The position numbers and the translations under genes were made by a program. Shown here in pieces: positions 8,907-17,214 of a stretch of DNA of 64,000 nt (the first letter of the stretch is position 1; the number at the start of each line of letters is the position of its first letter). The DNA comes from Bacteroides sp. GTDB taxonomy: Bacteria; Bacteroidota; Bacteroidia; Bacteroidales; Muribaculaceae. The DNA lies in the NCBI GenBank assembly GCA_014802325.1, contig JAAVCK010000004.1:1-64000 (forward strand). Direction: 5' to 3'. A model generated the notes under the pieces. That model did no database searches. It worked only from the letters and a program-made list of their open reading frames with translations, and was not told the DNA's origin.

Positions 8907-9992
8907 ATGACATTCAGACCTCTGCCGAAGATGATAACGATTATCATATCCATCCTGATAGTTTTAGTAGTTGCGGCCGCACTGGTGATATGGCTGCATC
9001 CCGCATTCGGGCGCTCGCCGCGCGGCGAGCGCCTTGAACGCATGTCAGCCTCGCCCAACTACCGCGACGGCCGATTTTTAAATCTCGAAGAGACACCCGA
9101 GATCACTTCTGATAAAGGACTGCTTCGCACGCTGTGGGATGCCTTATTTATTCGTCCGGCAGATCTGACGCCATCAGTCCCCGTCAAAGCTATAAAAACC
9201 GATCTCCGCACCCTCCCTTTAACCACCGATCGACTGGTATGGCTCGGACACTCATCTTATTTCATGATTCTAGCAGGGAAGAGGATACTGGTTGACCCGG
9301 TGCTTACATCGGAATTTCCGGTATCGCTTATGATGAAACCATTTCCCGGTAGCGACATATATACTCCGGCCGATATTCCTGAGACGGATATTCTTATCAT
9401 CACCCACGACCACTACGACCATCTTGATTACGCAACGATAAAGGAGATCCGCGACCGAGTGAAACTCATCATCTGCCCGCTCGGAGTAGGCGAACATCTG
9501 GAATACTGGGGAGTGAAAAAAGATAAGATCCGTGAACTCGACTGGTATCAGACCATTACTTGCTCACCCTTGACAATAGAATGTCTGCCGGCCCGGCATT
9601 TTTCAGGACGCCTGTTTAAGCGCGGCAACACGCTATGGGCCTCGTATATGATCTCATTGCCCGACGGCACCACCGTCTACGCAGGTGGCGACAGCGGTTA
9701 CGGTAAGCACTACGCCGAGATAGCCCGACGCTATCCGGAAGTCACATATGCCGTGCTTGAAAACGGTCAGTATAACCACGACTGGCGATATATCCACACC
9801 TTGCCCTCTCAGCAAGACTCCGTGATACGCGATCTTGGCGCCAAAAATGTATTCTCCGTCCACAATTCCAAATATGCCCTTGCTCGGCATCCGTGGCACG
9901 AACCTATTGATAACATCCGGGCTACGGCTGCGGCTGACTCATCATTCAATCTGCTTGACGCAATAATCGGCCAACCGATTGAGCTAAAGTAA
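8907..9992 (+). CDS. Membrane-anchored MBL-fold hydrolase (UlaG / NAPE-PLD-like)
   Basis: A 361-residue metallo-beta-lactamase-fold protein. An N-terminal transmembrane helix (IISILIVLVVAAALVIWL, about residues 11-29) anchors it with the enzyme probably outside the inner membrane. The metal site is THDHYDHLDY (about residues 165-174), with further ligands likely in ARHFSGR (about 229), GGDSGYG (about 259) and the late histidines of ARHPWHEP (about 326-333). The arrangement fits the Lactamase_B_2 group that includes UlaG-like lactonases and NAPE-hydrolysing phospholipase D. The substrate is not readable. A hairpin at 10034-10062 follows. An ATG at 8931 would be an alternative start. Confidence 0.8.
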   Translation: MTFRPLPKMITIIISILIVLVVAAALVIWLHPAFGRSPRGERLERMSASPNYRDGRFLNLEETPEITSDKGLLRTLWDALFIRPADLTPSVPVKAIKTDLRTLPLTTDRLVWLGHSSYFMILAGKRILVDPVLTSEFPVSLMMKPFPGSDIYTPADIPETDILIITHDHYDHLDYATIKEIRDRVKLIICPLGVGEHLEYWGVKKDKIRELDWYQTITCSPLTIECLPARHFSGRLFKRGNTLWASYMISLPDGTTVYAGGDSGYGKHYAEIARRYPEVTYAVLENGQYNHDWRYIHTLPSQQDSVIRDLGAKNVFSVHNSKYALARHPWHEPIDNIRATAAADSSFNLLDAIIGQPIELK

Positions 9993-10033
9993 AGTCTCCG
10001 CCGTCGGGGCGCGAGTCTGAAATCACCATCTGC

Positions 10034-10062
10034 CTGATACTGAAAACTTTTTGCGGTATCAG
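10034..10062 (+). terminator. Probable intrinsic terminator after the MBL-fold gene
   Basis: CTGATAC (10034-10040) pairs with GTATCAG (10056-10062), followed by TTTGTTTG. It lies 42 bases after the stop of the MBL-fold gene. Confidence 0.55.
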
Positions 10063-10121
10063 TTTGTTTGAAATTACATAAGATGCAGCCTATCTGCATT
10101 CACCCTCATATTTCAACAAAA

Positions 10122-11315
10122 ATGAAAAAGACATTATTACTTATTTCCATTCTGACACTCGCATTCACGGTCCAGGCTACCGGTAAAAGTCAGAAATCTT
10201 CGCAGAAAAGATACATCACTGCCGAAGAAGTCCACGAAACCGTATCACCGGCCGCCCGGCAGAAGGCCGACGCTCTCTACGAGTCAGTAAGAAAAGCATA
10301 CACGAGTGGCAAACTCACCTCCGACGGAGTGGTTGACAAGGCTCTCTACCACAGCGTATGGAGTCCGGAGCTGGCAGCGCGTTGCCTTCAGTTGGTGTCA
10401 GACAAAAATGTCAAAGCCATGACCGAACTGGGCTATCTTTATACATATTACAAGACTGCCTACATGTTTCCGGGAAAGGAAAGCGAGGGTGTGAGACTGC
10501 TCGAAACCGCAGCCGATAAAGGCAACAAAAAGGCTATGGACTATCTCGGCTTATACTACAACCGCAATAAAAACTATGACAAAGCGTGGAAATATTTCAA
10601 GGCCGCCGGCCCCGACAATATTCCATTTGCTCTCACGGTGATGGGCGAGATGTATGAAGACGGAAAGGGCGTGAAGAAAGATCGTCCGAAAGCTCGCGAA
10701 TACTTCAGTCGCGCCACTGCCAAGGGCGATCATAGAGGTGCCGAAAAATATGGCTCGGCCTTACGCCGCCAGTGGTATGGCGATGTCAATATGCCCGACG
10801 CATTTTTCTGGTCATACATAGCCGGCGAACTTGGCGACGATATAGCTCGCTCCAATCTCAGATTGCCAATACGCGGCGAGCGCTACGGCGACGATACTCA
10901 GACAGCCTTCGTGCGCAACTCATTTATACTTACCGATGCCTGGAACGATAAATACGGCCACGGCATCACTGCCGAGCCAATCTATCAGGAAGGCTTCAAA
11001 GTAGGACTGGCCCAACGCGGACTGGCCGCAGAAAAGGGCGATCCATGGTCACTCTTCTATCTGGGAAGCATGAGCTATAATGATGAATTTCTCAATCGCA
11101 GCGACAAACTCATAGCCGAGTGCTACGAACCGCTTGTGACCGACGGCTCTCTGCCCGACTGCGCAATGGCTGTAGTGTACGAGCGACTGGGTGATATGTA
11201 CCGCCACGGCCGCGGGGTGAAAGCCAACGCCACAAAAGCAGCCGAATATACGCGCAAGGCCGCTTCGCTGGGTAGCCTTGCAGCATATAAGATAGTGGAA
11301 CAGATACCAGATTGA
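10122..11315 (+). CDS. Secreted Sel1/TPR repeat protein
   Basis: A 397-residue protein starting at ATG 10122, where a signal peptide begins (MKKTLLLISILTLAFTVQA); the frame is open further upstream but that extension lacks sense. Several Sel1-type repeats of about 36 residues follow, recognisable as KAMDYLGLYYNRN, LTVMGEMYEDGKGVKKDRPKA and, near the C-terminus, ERLGDMYRHGRGVKANATKA. Such alpha-solenoids bind proteins and often act in envelope complexes. No enzymatic motif is visible. It stands alone, closed by a strong terminator at 11349-11389. Confidence 0.8.
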   Translation: MKKTLLLISILTLAFTVQATGKSQKSSQKRYITAEEVHETVSPAARQKADALYESVRKAYTSGKLTSDGVVDKALYHSVWSPELAARCLQLVSDKNVKAMTELGYLYTYYKTAYMFPGKESEGVRLLETAADKGNKKAMDYLGLYYNRNKNYDKAWKYFKAAGPDNIPFALTVMGEMYEDGKGVKKDRPKAREYFSRATAKGDHRGAEKYGSALRRQWYGDVNMPDAFFWSYIAGELGDDIARSNLRLPIRGERYGDDTQTAFVRNSFILTDAWNDKYGHGITAEPIYQEGFKVGLAQRGLAAEKGDPWSLFYLGSMSYNDEFLNRSDKLIAECYEPLVTDGSLPDCAMAVVYERLGDMYRHGRGVKANATKAAEYTRKAASLGSLAAYKIVEQIPD

Positions 11316-11348
11316 CGCATATCCGCATCAATATCCGGATACAATATG

Positions 11349-11389
11349 TCCGGAACATTCCCGCCTCACGGGCATGTTCCGGATTTTTT
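11349..11389 (+). terminator. Intrinsic terminator after the Sel1 gene
   Basis: TCCGGAACA...TGTTCCGGA with an inner pairing of CCCG and CGGG, followed by six T. It is a textbook rho-independent terminator, 34 bases after the Sel1 gene. Confidence 0.85.
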
Positions 11390-11392
11390 GCG

Positions 11393-11400
11393 TATATTTG
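11393..11400 (+). promoter_or_regulatory. -7-like box (TATATTTG) four bases before the TfoX-domain ATG
   Basis: TATATTTG followed by CGGC and ATG. It lies directly after the Sel1 terminator, where a new promoter is expected. No TTTG sits at the usual upstream distance, so this is moderate. Confidence 0.4.
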
Positions 11401-11404
11401 CGGC

Positions 11405-11719
11405 ATGGCTTGCACAACAGAATTTATCGACCGTATCTGCGAAACTCTCGCTCCCCTGGGCGAAGTCCGTCATCGGAAGATGATGGGCGACTACTTGATA
11501 TATCTTAATGACAAATGCGTAATCACCGCTTGCGATAATTGCGCATTCATCAAAAAACTTGAATGTATAGCTCCCCTCATGGCCGATGCCGAGACCGGTT
11601 CACCATATGAGGGAGCCAAAGAAGCATATCTACTCGACTTCAGCCGTCGGCAGCATGCCCTACAGGTCATCGCCACTCTGTGGGAAGCCTTGCCTATGCC
11701 TAAAAAGAAGAAAAGTTAG
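11405..11719 (+). CDS. TfoX N-terminal-domain protein
   Basis: A 104-residue protein matching the N-terminal domain of TfoX: GEVRHRKMMGDYLIYLNDKCVITACDN is the family's M-x-G-x-Y-x-x-Y core, followed by a region ending YLLDF and a lysine-rich tail (MPKKKKS). In Gammaproteobacteria TfoX is a competence regulator; single-domain copies in Bacteroidales are of unknown role. Start ATG 11405 is chosen because the homologous part begins there and TATATTTG ends four bases before it, suggesting a leaderless mRNA. The stop overlaps by 4 bases the end of the convergent GH5 gene. Confidence 0.8.
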   Translation: MACTTEFIDRICETLAPLGEVRHRKMMGDYLIYLNDKCVITACDNCAFIKKLECIAPLMADAETGSPYEGAKEAYLLDFSRRQHALQVIATLWEALPMPKKKKS

Positions 11720-13068
11720 GGCTTTACTATCTTACGTATCGACCCGTCAGTCATACGCACTATGTTGAGGCCGCTTACCGGGGTGGCATGGCGGCGTCCG
11801 AGCACATCATAATATTCCGCCTCCTCAGCGTCCTCGCCATATACATCGGTGATAGCGCCATAACCCGCGTCGCCATAATAACCTTTCACTATAGCCTCCA
11901 CAAGTTCGGGCTGATTGAATTCGGGCACACTTCGGTGGGCGCCGTCAGAAAGTCCCATCCAGTAAAACGTACCGAAATCGTTGGCCTTGGCCTGCTCTAC
12001 GAAGTGGCGCAGGAAAGCGGCCATGTTGTCGCGGCGGTTATCGTAGTCTTCGCCGTTGTCAGTGCCCCACTCTCCGAATATCACGGGCGCACCTTTCGAG
12101 GCGAGGTTGGTCTTTACGGCGGTCATCATCTTATTGACACTGCTTTTGGCCGAACTGAGTCCGCTCGACAGTCCGGTATAGCTGTGGATTTCAAATATGA
12201 TATGTCCCTCCTTATCGTCGGCGGGGAGTTTCATCTGCTTGAGCGGATCCTGCAGATGCGAGTTCCATGTGCCTTCACCGCTACATGCGCCGTAGGTGCT
12301 TACTATCAGATTTCGCGTGGCATTATTGCCTCCGGTGGCGCGCACGGCATCCACAAAGCTCTGCGCATAACTGTTGATAGCATTATAGGCCGAGGTCGCC
12401 ACGGTGGAATTATATTTTGACTGTGTGGCAAATGATGCGAAACACCAAGAGTCATACGGGTCAAGCATCTCATTATATCCTTCAAACAGAAGATGCTCTC
12501 CATAGTCCTTGAACTCCTCGGCTATCTGCGTCCACACAGCCTCAAACCGCTCGTGCTGCGCAGCATATTCATCCTCTCCTGCCACAAGCCAGTGAGTGGT
12601 AGCCGCGCCGGTGTCATGATGTATATTGATGATGCAATACATATCCTGCGCTATCACATAGTCCACCACCTCGCGCACGCGCTTCATCCAGTCAGACTGT
12701 ATCTGCGTTCCTATCGGATCGGCATCGGGATTCCACTTAAGTTCGGTGTCAAATTTCGCCTCCATATGAGGATACCAGGTCACGGGCACACGCACGGCAT
12801 TAAATCCCGCATCCTTGAATAGTTTGAACAGTTCGGGCCGGGTGACAGGTTGACCCCATGCGGTCTCATAGTCCACGGGCCTGCGGTCAGTCCACATCTC
12901 TATCCACATATTTTCCAGATCGCCCGAATTACTGTCAAGTGTGTTGCCGAGATTCCAGCCGAGTTTCATATTAGCCACCGCTTCAGCAGCCGATTCAAAT
13001 TCCTGAGCCGAGATCCATGCCCAAGCAAGGAGCGACAATCCGACACACAATATTTTCTTCATATTCAT
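11716..13068 (-). CDS. Secreted GH5 family glycanase (cellulase-like)
   Basis: A 450-residue glycoside hydrolase family 5 enzyme. The signal peptide ends near residue 22. The (beta/alpha)8 core starts with MKLGWNLGNTLDS (about 34-46), and includes VRVPVTWYPH and the IHHD motif near 149-152. The catalytic acid/base is Glu200 in GYNEM and the nucleophile Glu333 in FGEWG. The pattern fits endo-beta-1,4-glucanase, xyloglucanase or mannanase types. The last 35 residues (EYYDVLGRRHATPVSG...IRKIV) look like a type IX secretion sorting tail. The start could also be the second Met at 13062. Its end overlaps the TfoX-domain gene by 4 bases. Confidence 0.9.
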   Translation of the reverse strand: MNMKKILCVGLSLLAWAWISAQEFESAAEAVANMKLGWNLGNTLDSNSGDLENMWIEMWTDRRPVDYETAWGQPVTRPELFKLFKDAGFNAVRVPVTWYPHMEAKFDTELKWNPDADPIGTQIQSDWMKRVREVVDYVIAQDMYCIINIHHDTGAATTHWLVAGEDEYAAQHERFEAVWTQIAEEFKDYGEHLLFEGYNEMLDPYDSWCFASFATQSKYNSTVATSAYNAINSYAQSFVDAVRATGGNNATRNLIVSTYGACSGEGTWNSHLQDPLKQMKLPADDKEGHIIFEIHSYTGLSSGLSSAKSSVNKMMTAVKTNLASKGAPVIFGEWGTDNGEDYDNRRDNMAAFLRHFVEQAKANDFGTFYWMGLSDGAHRSVPEFNQPELVEAIVKGYYGDAGYGAITDVYGEDAEEAEYYDVLGRRHATPVSGLNIVRMTDGSIRKIVKP

Positions 13069-13100
13069 GGTAATAAAAAGGTTTTGCTATAGAGTTGCGG

Positions 13101-13140
13101 AAAAAATCCGACGACGGAACCCGCACGGAGTCCGTCGCCG
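13101..13140 (-). terminator. Terminator of the prolyl-tRNA editing gene
   Basis: On the minus strand the arms CGGCGACGGA (13140-13131) and TCCGTCGTCGG (13118-13108) are followed by TTTTTT (13106-13101). It lies 33 bases after the stop at 13173 and about 35 bases before the GH5 start. A TAAATTTG box (13148-13141, minus) abuts its first arm, so some attenuation of GH5 is possible. Confidence 0.65.
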
Positions 13141-13172
13141 CAAATTTAGTATATTGCCGTCATATACGCAAA

Positions 13173-13745
13173 TCACATTCCCTCGGGGAGCATGATTTCC
13201 GCAGGATTTTCTATCAGCACCGGCGAGCGGCCTATAAGTCTGAAGAGGTCGCTCACAGCTATGGCTATGAATCCGCACGGATCTCCGTCGGTAATCACGA
13301 TTTTGTCACGTGCGGCCACATCGCGGTCCATCACGAATGTCACGTCGGCAGCCTCGGGTCTCAGCAGACCGAAAGGTGTGGCGGCGCCATGACGGGTGCC
13401 GAGCACCGACATCATCAGATCCTCGTCGGCAAACGACACTCGCGGTATCTGAAGCGACGCTCCGAATTCTTTCGTGATAAAGGCCTTCCGGGCATGCGTC
13501 ACATAGAGCCAGAAGCGATTTTTCTGTCGGTTGGTGAGCAGAATGGTCTTTACCGTGTCTATGCCGAAAGCCCTGTCGATGTTCAGGCAATCGTCCATCG
13601 ATATGCCCGGATCGCTTTCTATACGTGTGTATGGAATACCTGCGCTGTCGAGGCTTTCATATATGAGTCGCTGTGTGTCTGACTTAAACTCGGCCGGAGC
13701 GCCTGTCATCACTTCGCTTGTGTAAAATTTATTGTCTGATTCCAT
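13173..13745 (-). CDS. Prolyl-tRNA editing protein (YbaK/ProX family)
   Basis: A 190-residue protein of the YbaK/EbsC editing-domain family, the stand-alone proteins that hydrolyse Ala- or Cys-tRNA(Pro). Family features are visible: the lysine in GIDTVKTILLTN, the strand RFWLYVTHARKAF, the GTRHGAATPFGLL loop (corresponding to the family's G-x-x-x-G-x-x-x-P-x-G/A-L), and the C-terminal DGDPCGFIAIAVSDL. The length is usual for PrdX-type proteins. It has its own promoter (TAACTTTG on the minus strand at 13781-13774) and terminator, so it is monocistronic. Confidence 0.85.
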   Translation of the reverse strand: MESDNKFYTSEVMTGAPAEFKSDTQRLIYESLDSAGIPYTRIESDPGISMDDCLNIDRAFGIDTVKTILLTNRQKNRFWLYVTHARKAFITKEFGASLQIPRVSFADEDLMMSVLGTRHGAATPFGLLRPEAADVTFVMDRDVAARDKIVITDGDPCGFIAIAVSDLFRLIGRSPVLIENPAEIMLPEGM

Positions 13746-13773
13746 AATGTGGTAAGTCGGTAGATTTCGACTG

Positions 13774-13781
13774 CAAAGTTA
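13774..13781 (-). promoter_or_regulatory. -7 box (TAACTTTG) of the prolyl-tRNA editing gene
   Basis: The minus strand reads TATAACTTTGCAG, 28 bases before the ATG at 13745. It is a perfect match to TAnnTTTG. Confidence 0.6.
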
Positions 13782-13793
13782 TAAAAAAATTCG

Positions 13794-14561
13794 TCATGCG
13801 TCATCCGTCTCGGCCAGTACACGTGCCAGTCCGTCGTGAAAGTCTTCGGCCTGCGTGAATTTCGCCTTGAAAGCCGGCCTCCCCGATGTGTCGATAAAAC
13901 CCCATTTGGATCTTATGCCGGAGCGCACACGGGCATATCCTTCACAAAACGGTTCGGCTTCGGTGAATACGGGTGATATTACAAAATTGCCCGACTCGTC
14001 TATATAGCCAACCTTATCGGCGGTGCGCAGCGGTGCAAGTCCGTCGTGAAACTCGGGCGTCGACATATCCTGAGGCACATAAGCCGGAGCCCGGGCTATT
14101 TCCCCACCCTGACGGTCGATATATATCCACCTTCCGTCGGTCATCACCCGCGCCTTATCGCCGCTGAAATCGTCGGCATAATCATATGCAGGGGCTATCA
14201 CATAGCCTCCGTCACGATTGATAAAGCCGTATTTCCCTCCGACGGCCACTTTTGCCAGACCTTCGGAAAAATTTCCGGCCTTGTCATACACGGGTGCTAT
14301 CGCATATTGACCTTCGCTGTTGATATATCCCCACTTATCGTCGAGCATCACGCGTGCGAGACCCTCGCTGAAGCCGTCAGCGTTATGAAACTGCGGCTCT
14401 ATCACCTCGCGGCCTGACCGGTCGATATATCCGCGCTTCCAGTCAATCTTTATCACCGCCAGCCCTTCGCTGAAATTCCACGCGTCGTCATATCGCGGCT
14501 CTATCACATATTGCCCCGAGGTATCGATATAACCCCAAAGCAGTCTTTTACCTTTCTTCAT
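13794..14561 (-). CDS. WG-repeat protein
   Basis: A 255-residue protein made almost wholly of WG repeats (about 30 residues each). Units are seen as LLWGYIDTSGQYVIEPRYDDAWNF, then RGYIDRSGREVIEPQF, KWGYINSEGQYAIAPVY, KYGFINRDGGYVIAPAY, RWIYIDRQGGE, KVGYIDESGNFVISPVF and SKWGFIDTSGRPAF. Each carries G-Y/F-I-D-x-x-G followed by I-x-P-x-F/Y and E-G-L/Y-A-x-V. It has no signal peptide, so it may be cytoplasmic. WG repeats form beta-propeller-like or solenoid surfaces; the partner is unknown. No promoter is clear. Confidence 0.85.
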   Translation of the reverse strand: MKKGKRLLWGYIDTSGQYVIEPRYDDAWNFSEGLAVIKIDWKRGYIDRSGREVIEPQFHNADGFSEGLARVMLDDKWGYINSEGQYAIAPVYDKAGNFSEGLAKVAVGGKYGFINRDGGYVIAPAYDYADDFSGDKARVMTDGRWIYIDRQGGEIARAPAYVPQDMSTPEFHDGLAPLRTADKVGYIDESGNFVISPVFTEAEPFCEGYARVRSGIRSKWGFIDTSGRPAFKAKFTQAEDFHDGLARVLAETDDA

Positions 14562-14622
14562 TGGCGAATCGTCATTAGATTATATTATTCACAACAATTT
14601 CATCCGCCGTCAGGTTTTAAGA

Positions 14623-14664
14623 TTTCGCCCTGCGGACTCAGGCGTGTGAGTCGCAGGGCGAAAA
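14623..14664. terminator. Large GC-rich hairpin (possible bidirectional terminator)
   Basis: TTTCGCCCTGCG with ACTCA on the left and TGAGT CGCAGGGCGAAAA on the right, closed by the loop GGCGTG. It lies between the start of the WG-repeat gene and the end of the acetyltransferase gene and may stop minus-strand transcripts from the latter. Its U-tract is poor. Confidence 0.45.
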
Positions 14665-14778
14665 CATTTTCTAATATCGCGAGGCATACATACCTATCGT
14701 CGTACCTGTAACCCCTCCGGCCTCAGCCGTGGAGCGGATTTTCACTATAATATCTCAGAGCCTGCGTAAGTAAAGCGG

Positions 14779-14884
14779 TCAAAACATGGCTTCATCCGCA
14801 GCCGCCTCGCTTAGCGCCTGAAATATCAGGCCGGCTATTTCGTCATAATCATCGCATGAGCACAGCACTCTGATGAAGTGCCGG
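14779..14884 (-). pseudogene. ISAs1-family transposase fragment, copy A
   Basis: In a frame different from the acetyltransferase, the minus strand reads VLCSCDDYDEIAGLIFQ and then an alanine-rich end up to TGA. VLCSCDDYDEI is the conserved N-terminal block of ISAs1-family transposases. The DNA at 14839-14873 is nearly identical to 15713-15747. It overlaps the last codons of the acetyltransferase gene. Confidence 0.5.
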
Positions 14885-15484
14885 AAGCTCCCAACGATGC
14901 TTGATAAATCTGGCCGGGTCATTATAATTAAGCACTTTTGCCGGCACTCCGGCGCATGTACTACCCGCCGGCACATCTTTGACAACCACTGCTCCGGCTC
15001 CGATACTCGATTTTGAACCGATGCGCACATTTTCGACAATACACACACTCGGGCCCACATATACTTCATCGCCAATGATTGCCGGTGTATTATGATTAGT
15101 GCCAATATTCAGGAATTGAAATAAATCCACATTATTGCCGATAATCGTTCCGCCATTGATCACCATGCATCTTTTGTGACCCAAATACAGTCCGAAACCT
15201 ATTCTCGTTTCAACCGGGAGATCAATCTGACGCAGATTGCAACTCAATCTGTGCATCCACTTCGACGGATAATACAACACACCCTTATGCCCACAAAGCC
15301 GTTGCCACACCAAAAGCGAAAACGGATGGGCCAATATATGAACAAGCAGCCTGAATGCAGAAGCCTTTCTACCATGATGCCGATACAAATCACTGCGAAT
15401 CAATTCCAGACAATCCCTATAACTTTCAGCTTGCGGGATAACAATATAATCACCATCGCCGACCTTTATCCTTTCAAATTTCAT
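14849..15484 (-). CDS. Hexapeptide-repeat acetyltransferase (serine O-acetyltransferase-like)
   Basis: A 211-residue acyltransferase starting at ATG 15484 (an upstream ATG at 15508 lacks conserved sequence). Residues about 100-185 form the left-handed beta-helix with hexapeptide turns: VINGGTIIGNNVDLFQFLNIGT, then IIGDEVYVGPSVCIVENVRIG, and SSIGAGAVVVKDVPAGSTCAGVPAKVL. The motif NIGTNHNTP carries the usual catalytic His. It resembles CysE-like enzymes that modify serine or surface polysaccharide. The last ten residues (LHQSAVLMR) are encoded by DNA that in another frame is an ISAs1 relic, so the natural C-terminus may have been replaced. Confidence 0.8.
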   Translation of the reverse strand: MKFERIKVGDGDYIVIPQAESYRDCLELIRSDLYRHHGRKASAFRLLVHILAHPFSLLVWQRLCGHKGVLYYPSKWMHRLSCNLRQIDLPVETRIGFGLYLGHKRCMVINGGTIIGNNVDLFQFLNIGTNHNTPAIIGDEVYVGPSVCIVENVRIGSKSSIGAGAVVVKDVPAGSTCAGVPAKVLNYNDPARFIKHRWELPALHQSAVLMR

Positions 15485-15587
15485 AACAGAAAATACTAAG
15501 ACCGACACAAAAATACAAAATTATTTCATCACAACCAAACCTGCCCCCCATCTGCGATGCGCCGCAGATTAATGCGTCCTCAAAGGA

Positions 15588-15832
15588 TCAGGATTTAATG
15601 TTCCAGAGCAGGCGCATGAAATTTAACGTTCTTTCATAACTTTGGCAAGATAGTTTGAGAAATCCCATACTCTTGAATTCTTCCTCATTATCCTCTATCA
15701 AGTCGGATATTTTTCGTCATAATCATCGCATGAACACAATACTCCGATAAGAGCTATACTTAGCACATCTTCCAACTCGTGCTTGACTTTACCAAGTACT
15801 CTGGGGTCTTTTACTGAAATTTCTATATGCAT
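15588..15832 (-). pseudogene. ISAs1-family transposase N-terminus, copy B, frameshifted
   Basis: From ATG 15832 the minus strand reads KDPRVLGKVKHELEDVLSIA and LIGVLCSCDDYDE, which is the start of an ISAs1-family transposase (DPR...KH.L.D.L.IAL..VLC). The frame then stops at TGA. One base on, the next frame continues the protein as ISDLIEDNEEEFKSMGFLKL and ends at 15588. The break is in an A-run, so a one-base insertion explains it. The catalytic part is absent. Confidence 0.7.
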
Positions 15833-16063
15833 ATCACTAATTTAACAATATTCAGTGGTTTAGTAACTATTCAGCGAAAAAAATGTTCTGATTTTCGGAT
15901 ACTTACTAAATCTCCAATTTCATGAATCGCATAAAAAGTATGCATTCTATCGTTGATTACATAAAGACAAATTTATAAGTCTATGCTTATCAATATTATT
16001 CTCTTTGCTGATTAGCAGAATAGTTACATTCCGCGAAGAGAATCCTAAAAAATATTAAAAATA

Positions 16064-16095
16064 TTTGATAAAGCGGGGGAAAATTGCTACCTTTG
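16064..16095 (+). promoter_or_regulatory. Promoter of the rplM-rpsI unit
   Basis: TTTG at 16064-16067 and TACCTTTG at 16088-16095, separated by 20 bases. This is the canonical Bacteroidetes primary-sigma promoter and it directly precedes the ribosomal leader. Confidence 0.8.
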
Positions 16096-16206
16096 CAGTC
16101 CGATTATGTCCAATTAATAAACCAACGGCCTATCGACGCCGAGCTTTTGGCCGAGCGAAGCGTATGAGAAGCCAACATTTAACTATCTATTAATTAACAT
16201 TAAAAC

Positions 16207-16686
16207 GTGGATACTTTAAGCTACAAAACCCTTACCCCCAACGCCGAAAGCGTTGACCACAAGTGGGTCGTTATCGACGCTACCGACCAGGTACTCGGAC
16301 GTCTCTGCGCCACCGTCGCTCTTATCCTGCGCGGTAAAAACAAGCCCTGCTACTCACCCAACGTAGAGTGCGGCGACAATGTAATCATCATCAATGCCGA
16401 CAAAGTGCGTCTGACCGGCAAGAAAATGACCGACCGCGAGTATCTCCGCTACACCGGCTATCCCGGCGGACAGCGTGTGTCTACTCCCGAGATCCTCATG
16501 AAGAAGTCGTTCAACAAGCACATCAAGCCCGGCTATCACCCCCTCTTCATCAAGGTGGTTAAAGGCATGCTCCCCAAAAACCGTCTCGGCCGTCGCATCA
16601 TCGAAAACATGCACGTCTACAATGGTCCCACGCATCCCCACGAAGCGCAGAACCCCGAAGTAATTGACATCAACAAAATTAAATAA
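16207..16686 (+). CDS. rplM: 50S ribosomal protein L13
   Basis: A 159-residue protein with the L13 core: HKWVVIDATDQVLGRLCATVALILRGK near the N-terminus, VIIINADKVRLTGKK, the YLRYTGYPGG signature and the late block VKGMLPKNRLGRR. It starts with GTG at 16207; there is no better ATG and the encoded N-terminus fits the family. L13 is an early-assembling large-subunit protein and can repress its own operon in E. coli. rpsI follows after 7 bases, the conserved rplM-rpsI pair. Confidence 0.97.
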   Translation: MDTLSYKTLTPNAESVDHKWVVIDATDQVLGRLCATVALILRGKNKPCYSPNVECGDNVIIINADKVRLTGKKMTDREYLRYTGYPGGQRVSTPEILMKKSFNKHIKPGYHPLFIKVVKGMLPKNRLGRRIIENMHVYNGPTHPHEAQNPEVIDINKIK

Positions 16687-16693
16687 TTGAAGA

Positions 16694-17080
16694 ATGGAAT
16701 CAGTAAATGCAGTAGGACGTCGTAAAGCCGCCGTAGCTCGCGTTATCGTCAAAGAAGGTAACGGCGTTATCACCATCAACAAGCGTCCCTTGGATGTGTA
16801 TTTCCCCTCATCCATCCTCCAATATATCGTTAAGCAGCCTCTGAACACCCTCGAAGCCGTAGAAAAATACGACATCAAAGTCAACCTCAACGGTGGCGGT
16901 TACAAAGGCCAGGCCGAGGCTCTCCGTCTCGCTATCGCCCGCGCTCTCGTAAAGATCAACCCCGAGGACAAGCACGCACTCCGCGTAGAAGGCTTCATGA
17001 CCCGCGACCCCCGCGCCGTAGAGCGTAAGAAACCCGGTCGTCCCAAAGCCCGCAAACGCTTCCAGTTCTCCAAGCGCTAA
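16694..17080 (+). CDS. rpsI: 30S ribosomal protein S9
   Basis: A 128-residue protein starting with AVGRRKAAVARVIVKEGNG, the S9 signature, then VNLNGGGYKGQAEALRLAIARAL and the basic end KKPGRPKARKRFQFSKR, whose last Arg contacts P-site tRNA. Full length. It is translated with rplM from one operon. A 134-base gap separates it from rpsB; I see no strong terminator there, so read-through is likely. Confidence 0.97.
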   Translation: MESVNAVGRRKAAVARVIVKEGNGVITINKRPLDVYFPSSILQYIVKQPLNTLEAVEKYDIKVNLNGGGYKGQAEALRLAIARALVKINPEDKHALRVEGFMTRDPRAVERKKPGRPKARKRFQFSKR

Positions 17081-17214
17081 TATCTCATTCGATGCCGCAG
17101 CCTGACATCTGCGTCGTCATTGTGTTTAGAATCTAAATTCTTCGGATGGACACGTTCCCTACCGCTGAATTGTATTTATCAAAAGAACGTAAACTCATAC
17201 ACCAAAAATAAATC

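Larger units (their letters stand above)
15485..16206. other. 722-base gap: IS relic and the rplM promoter and leader
   Basis: The gap holds a small hairpin ATCTGCG...CGCAGAT (15550-15569), the ISAs1 relic described separately, AT-rich sequence, the rplM promoter (16064-16095), and a leader of about 105 nt before the GTG start. The leader can form CGGCC (16125-16129) with GGCCG and may hold a ribosomal-protein control structure; I cannot name one. Confidence 0.5.

Noticed and set aside
11788-12420. 210-codon plus-strand frame inside the GH5 gene
   Set aside because: It is the reverse of a well-supported GH5 gene and shows no family pattern.
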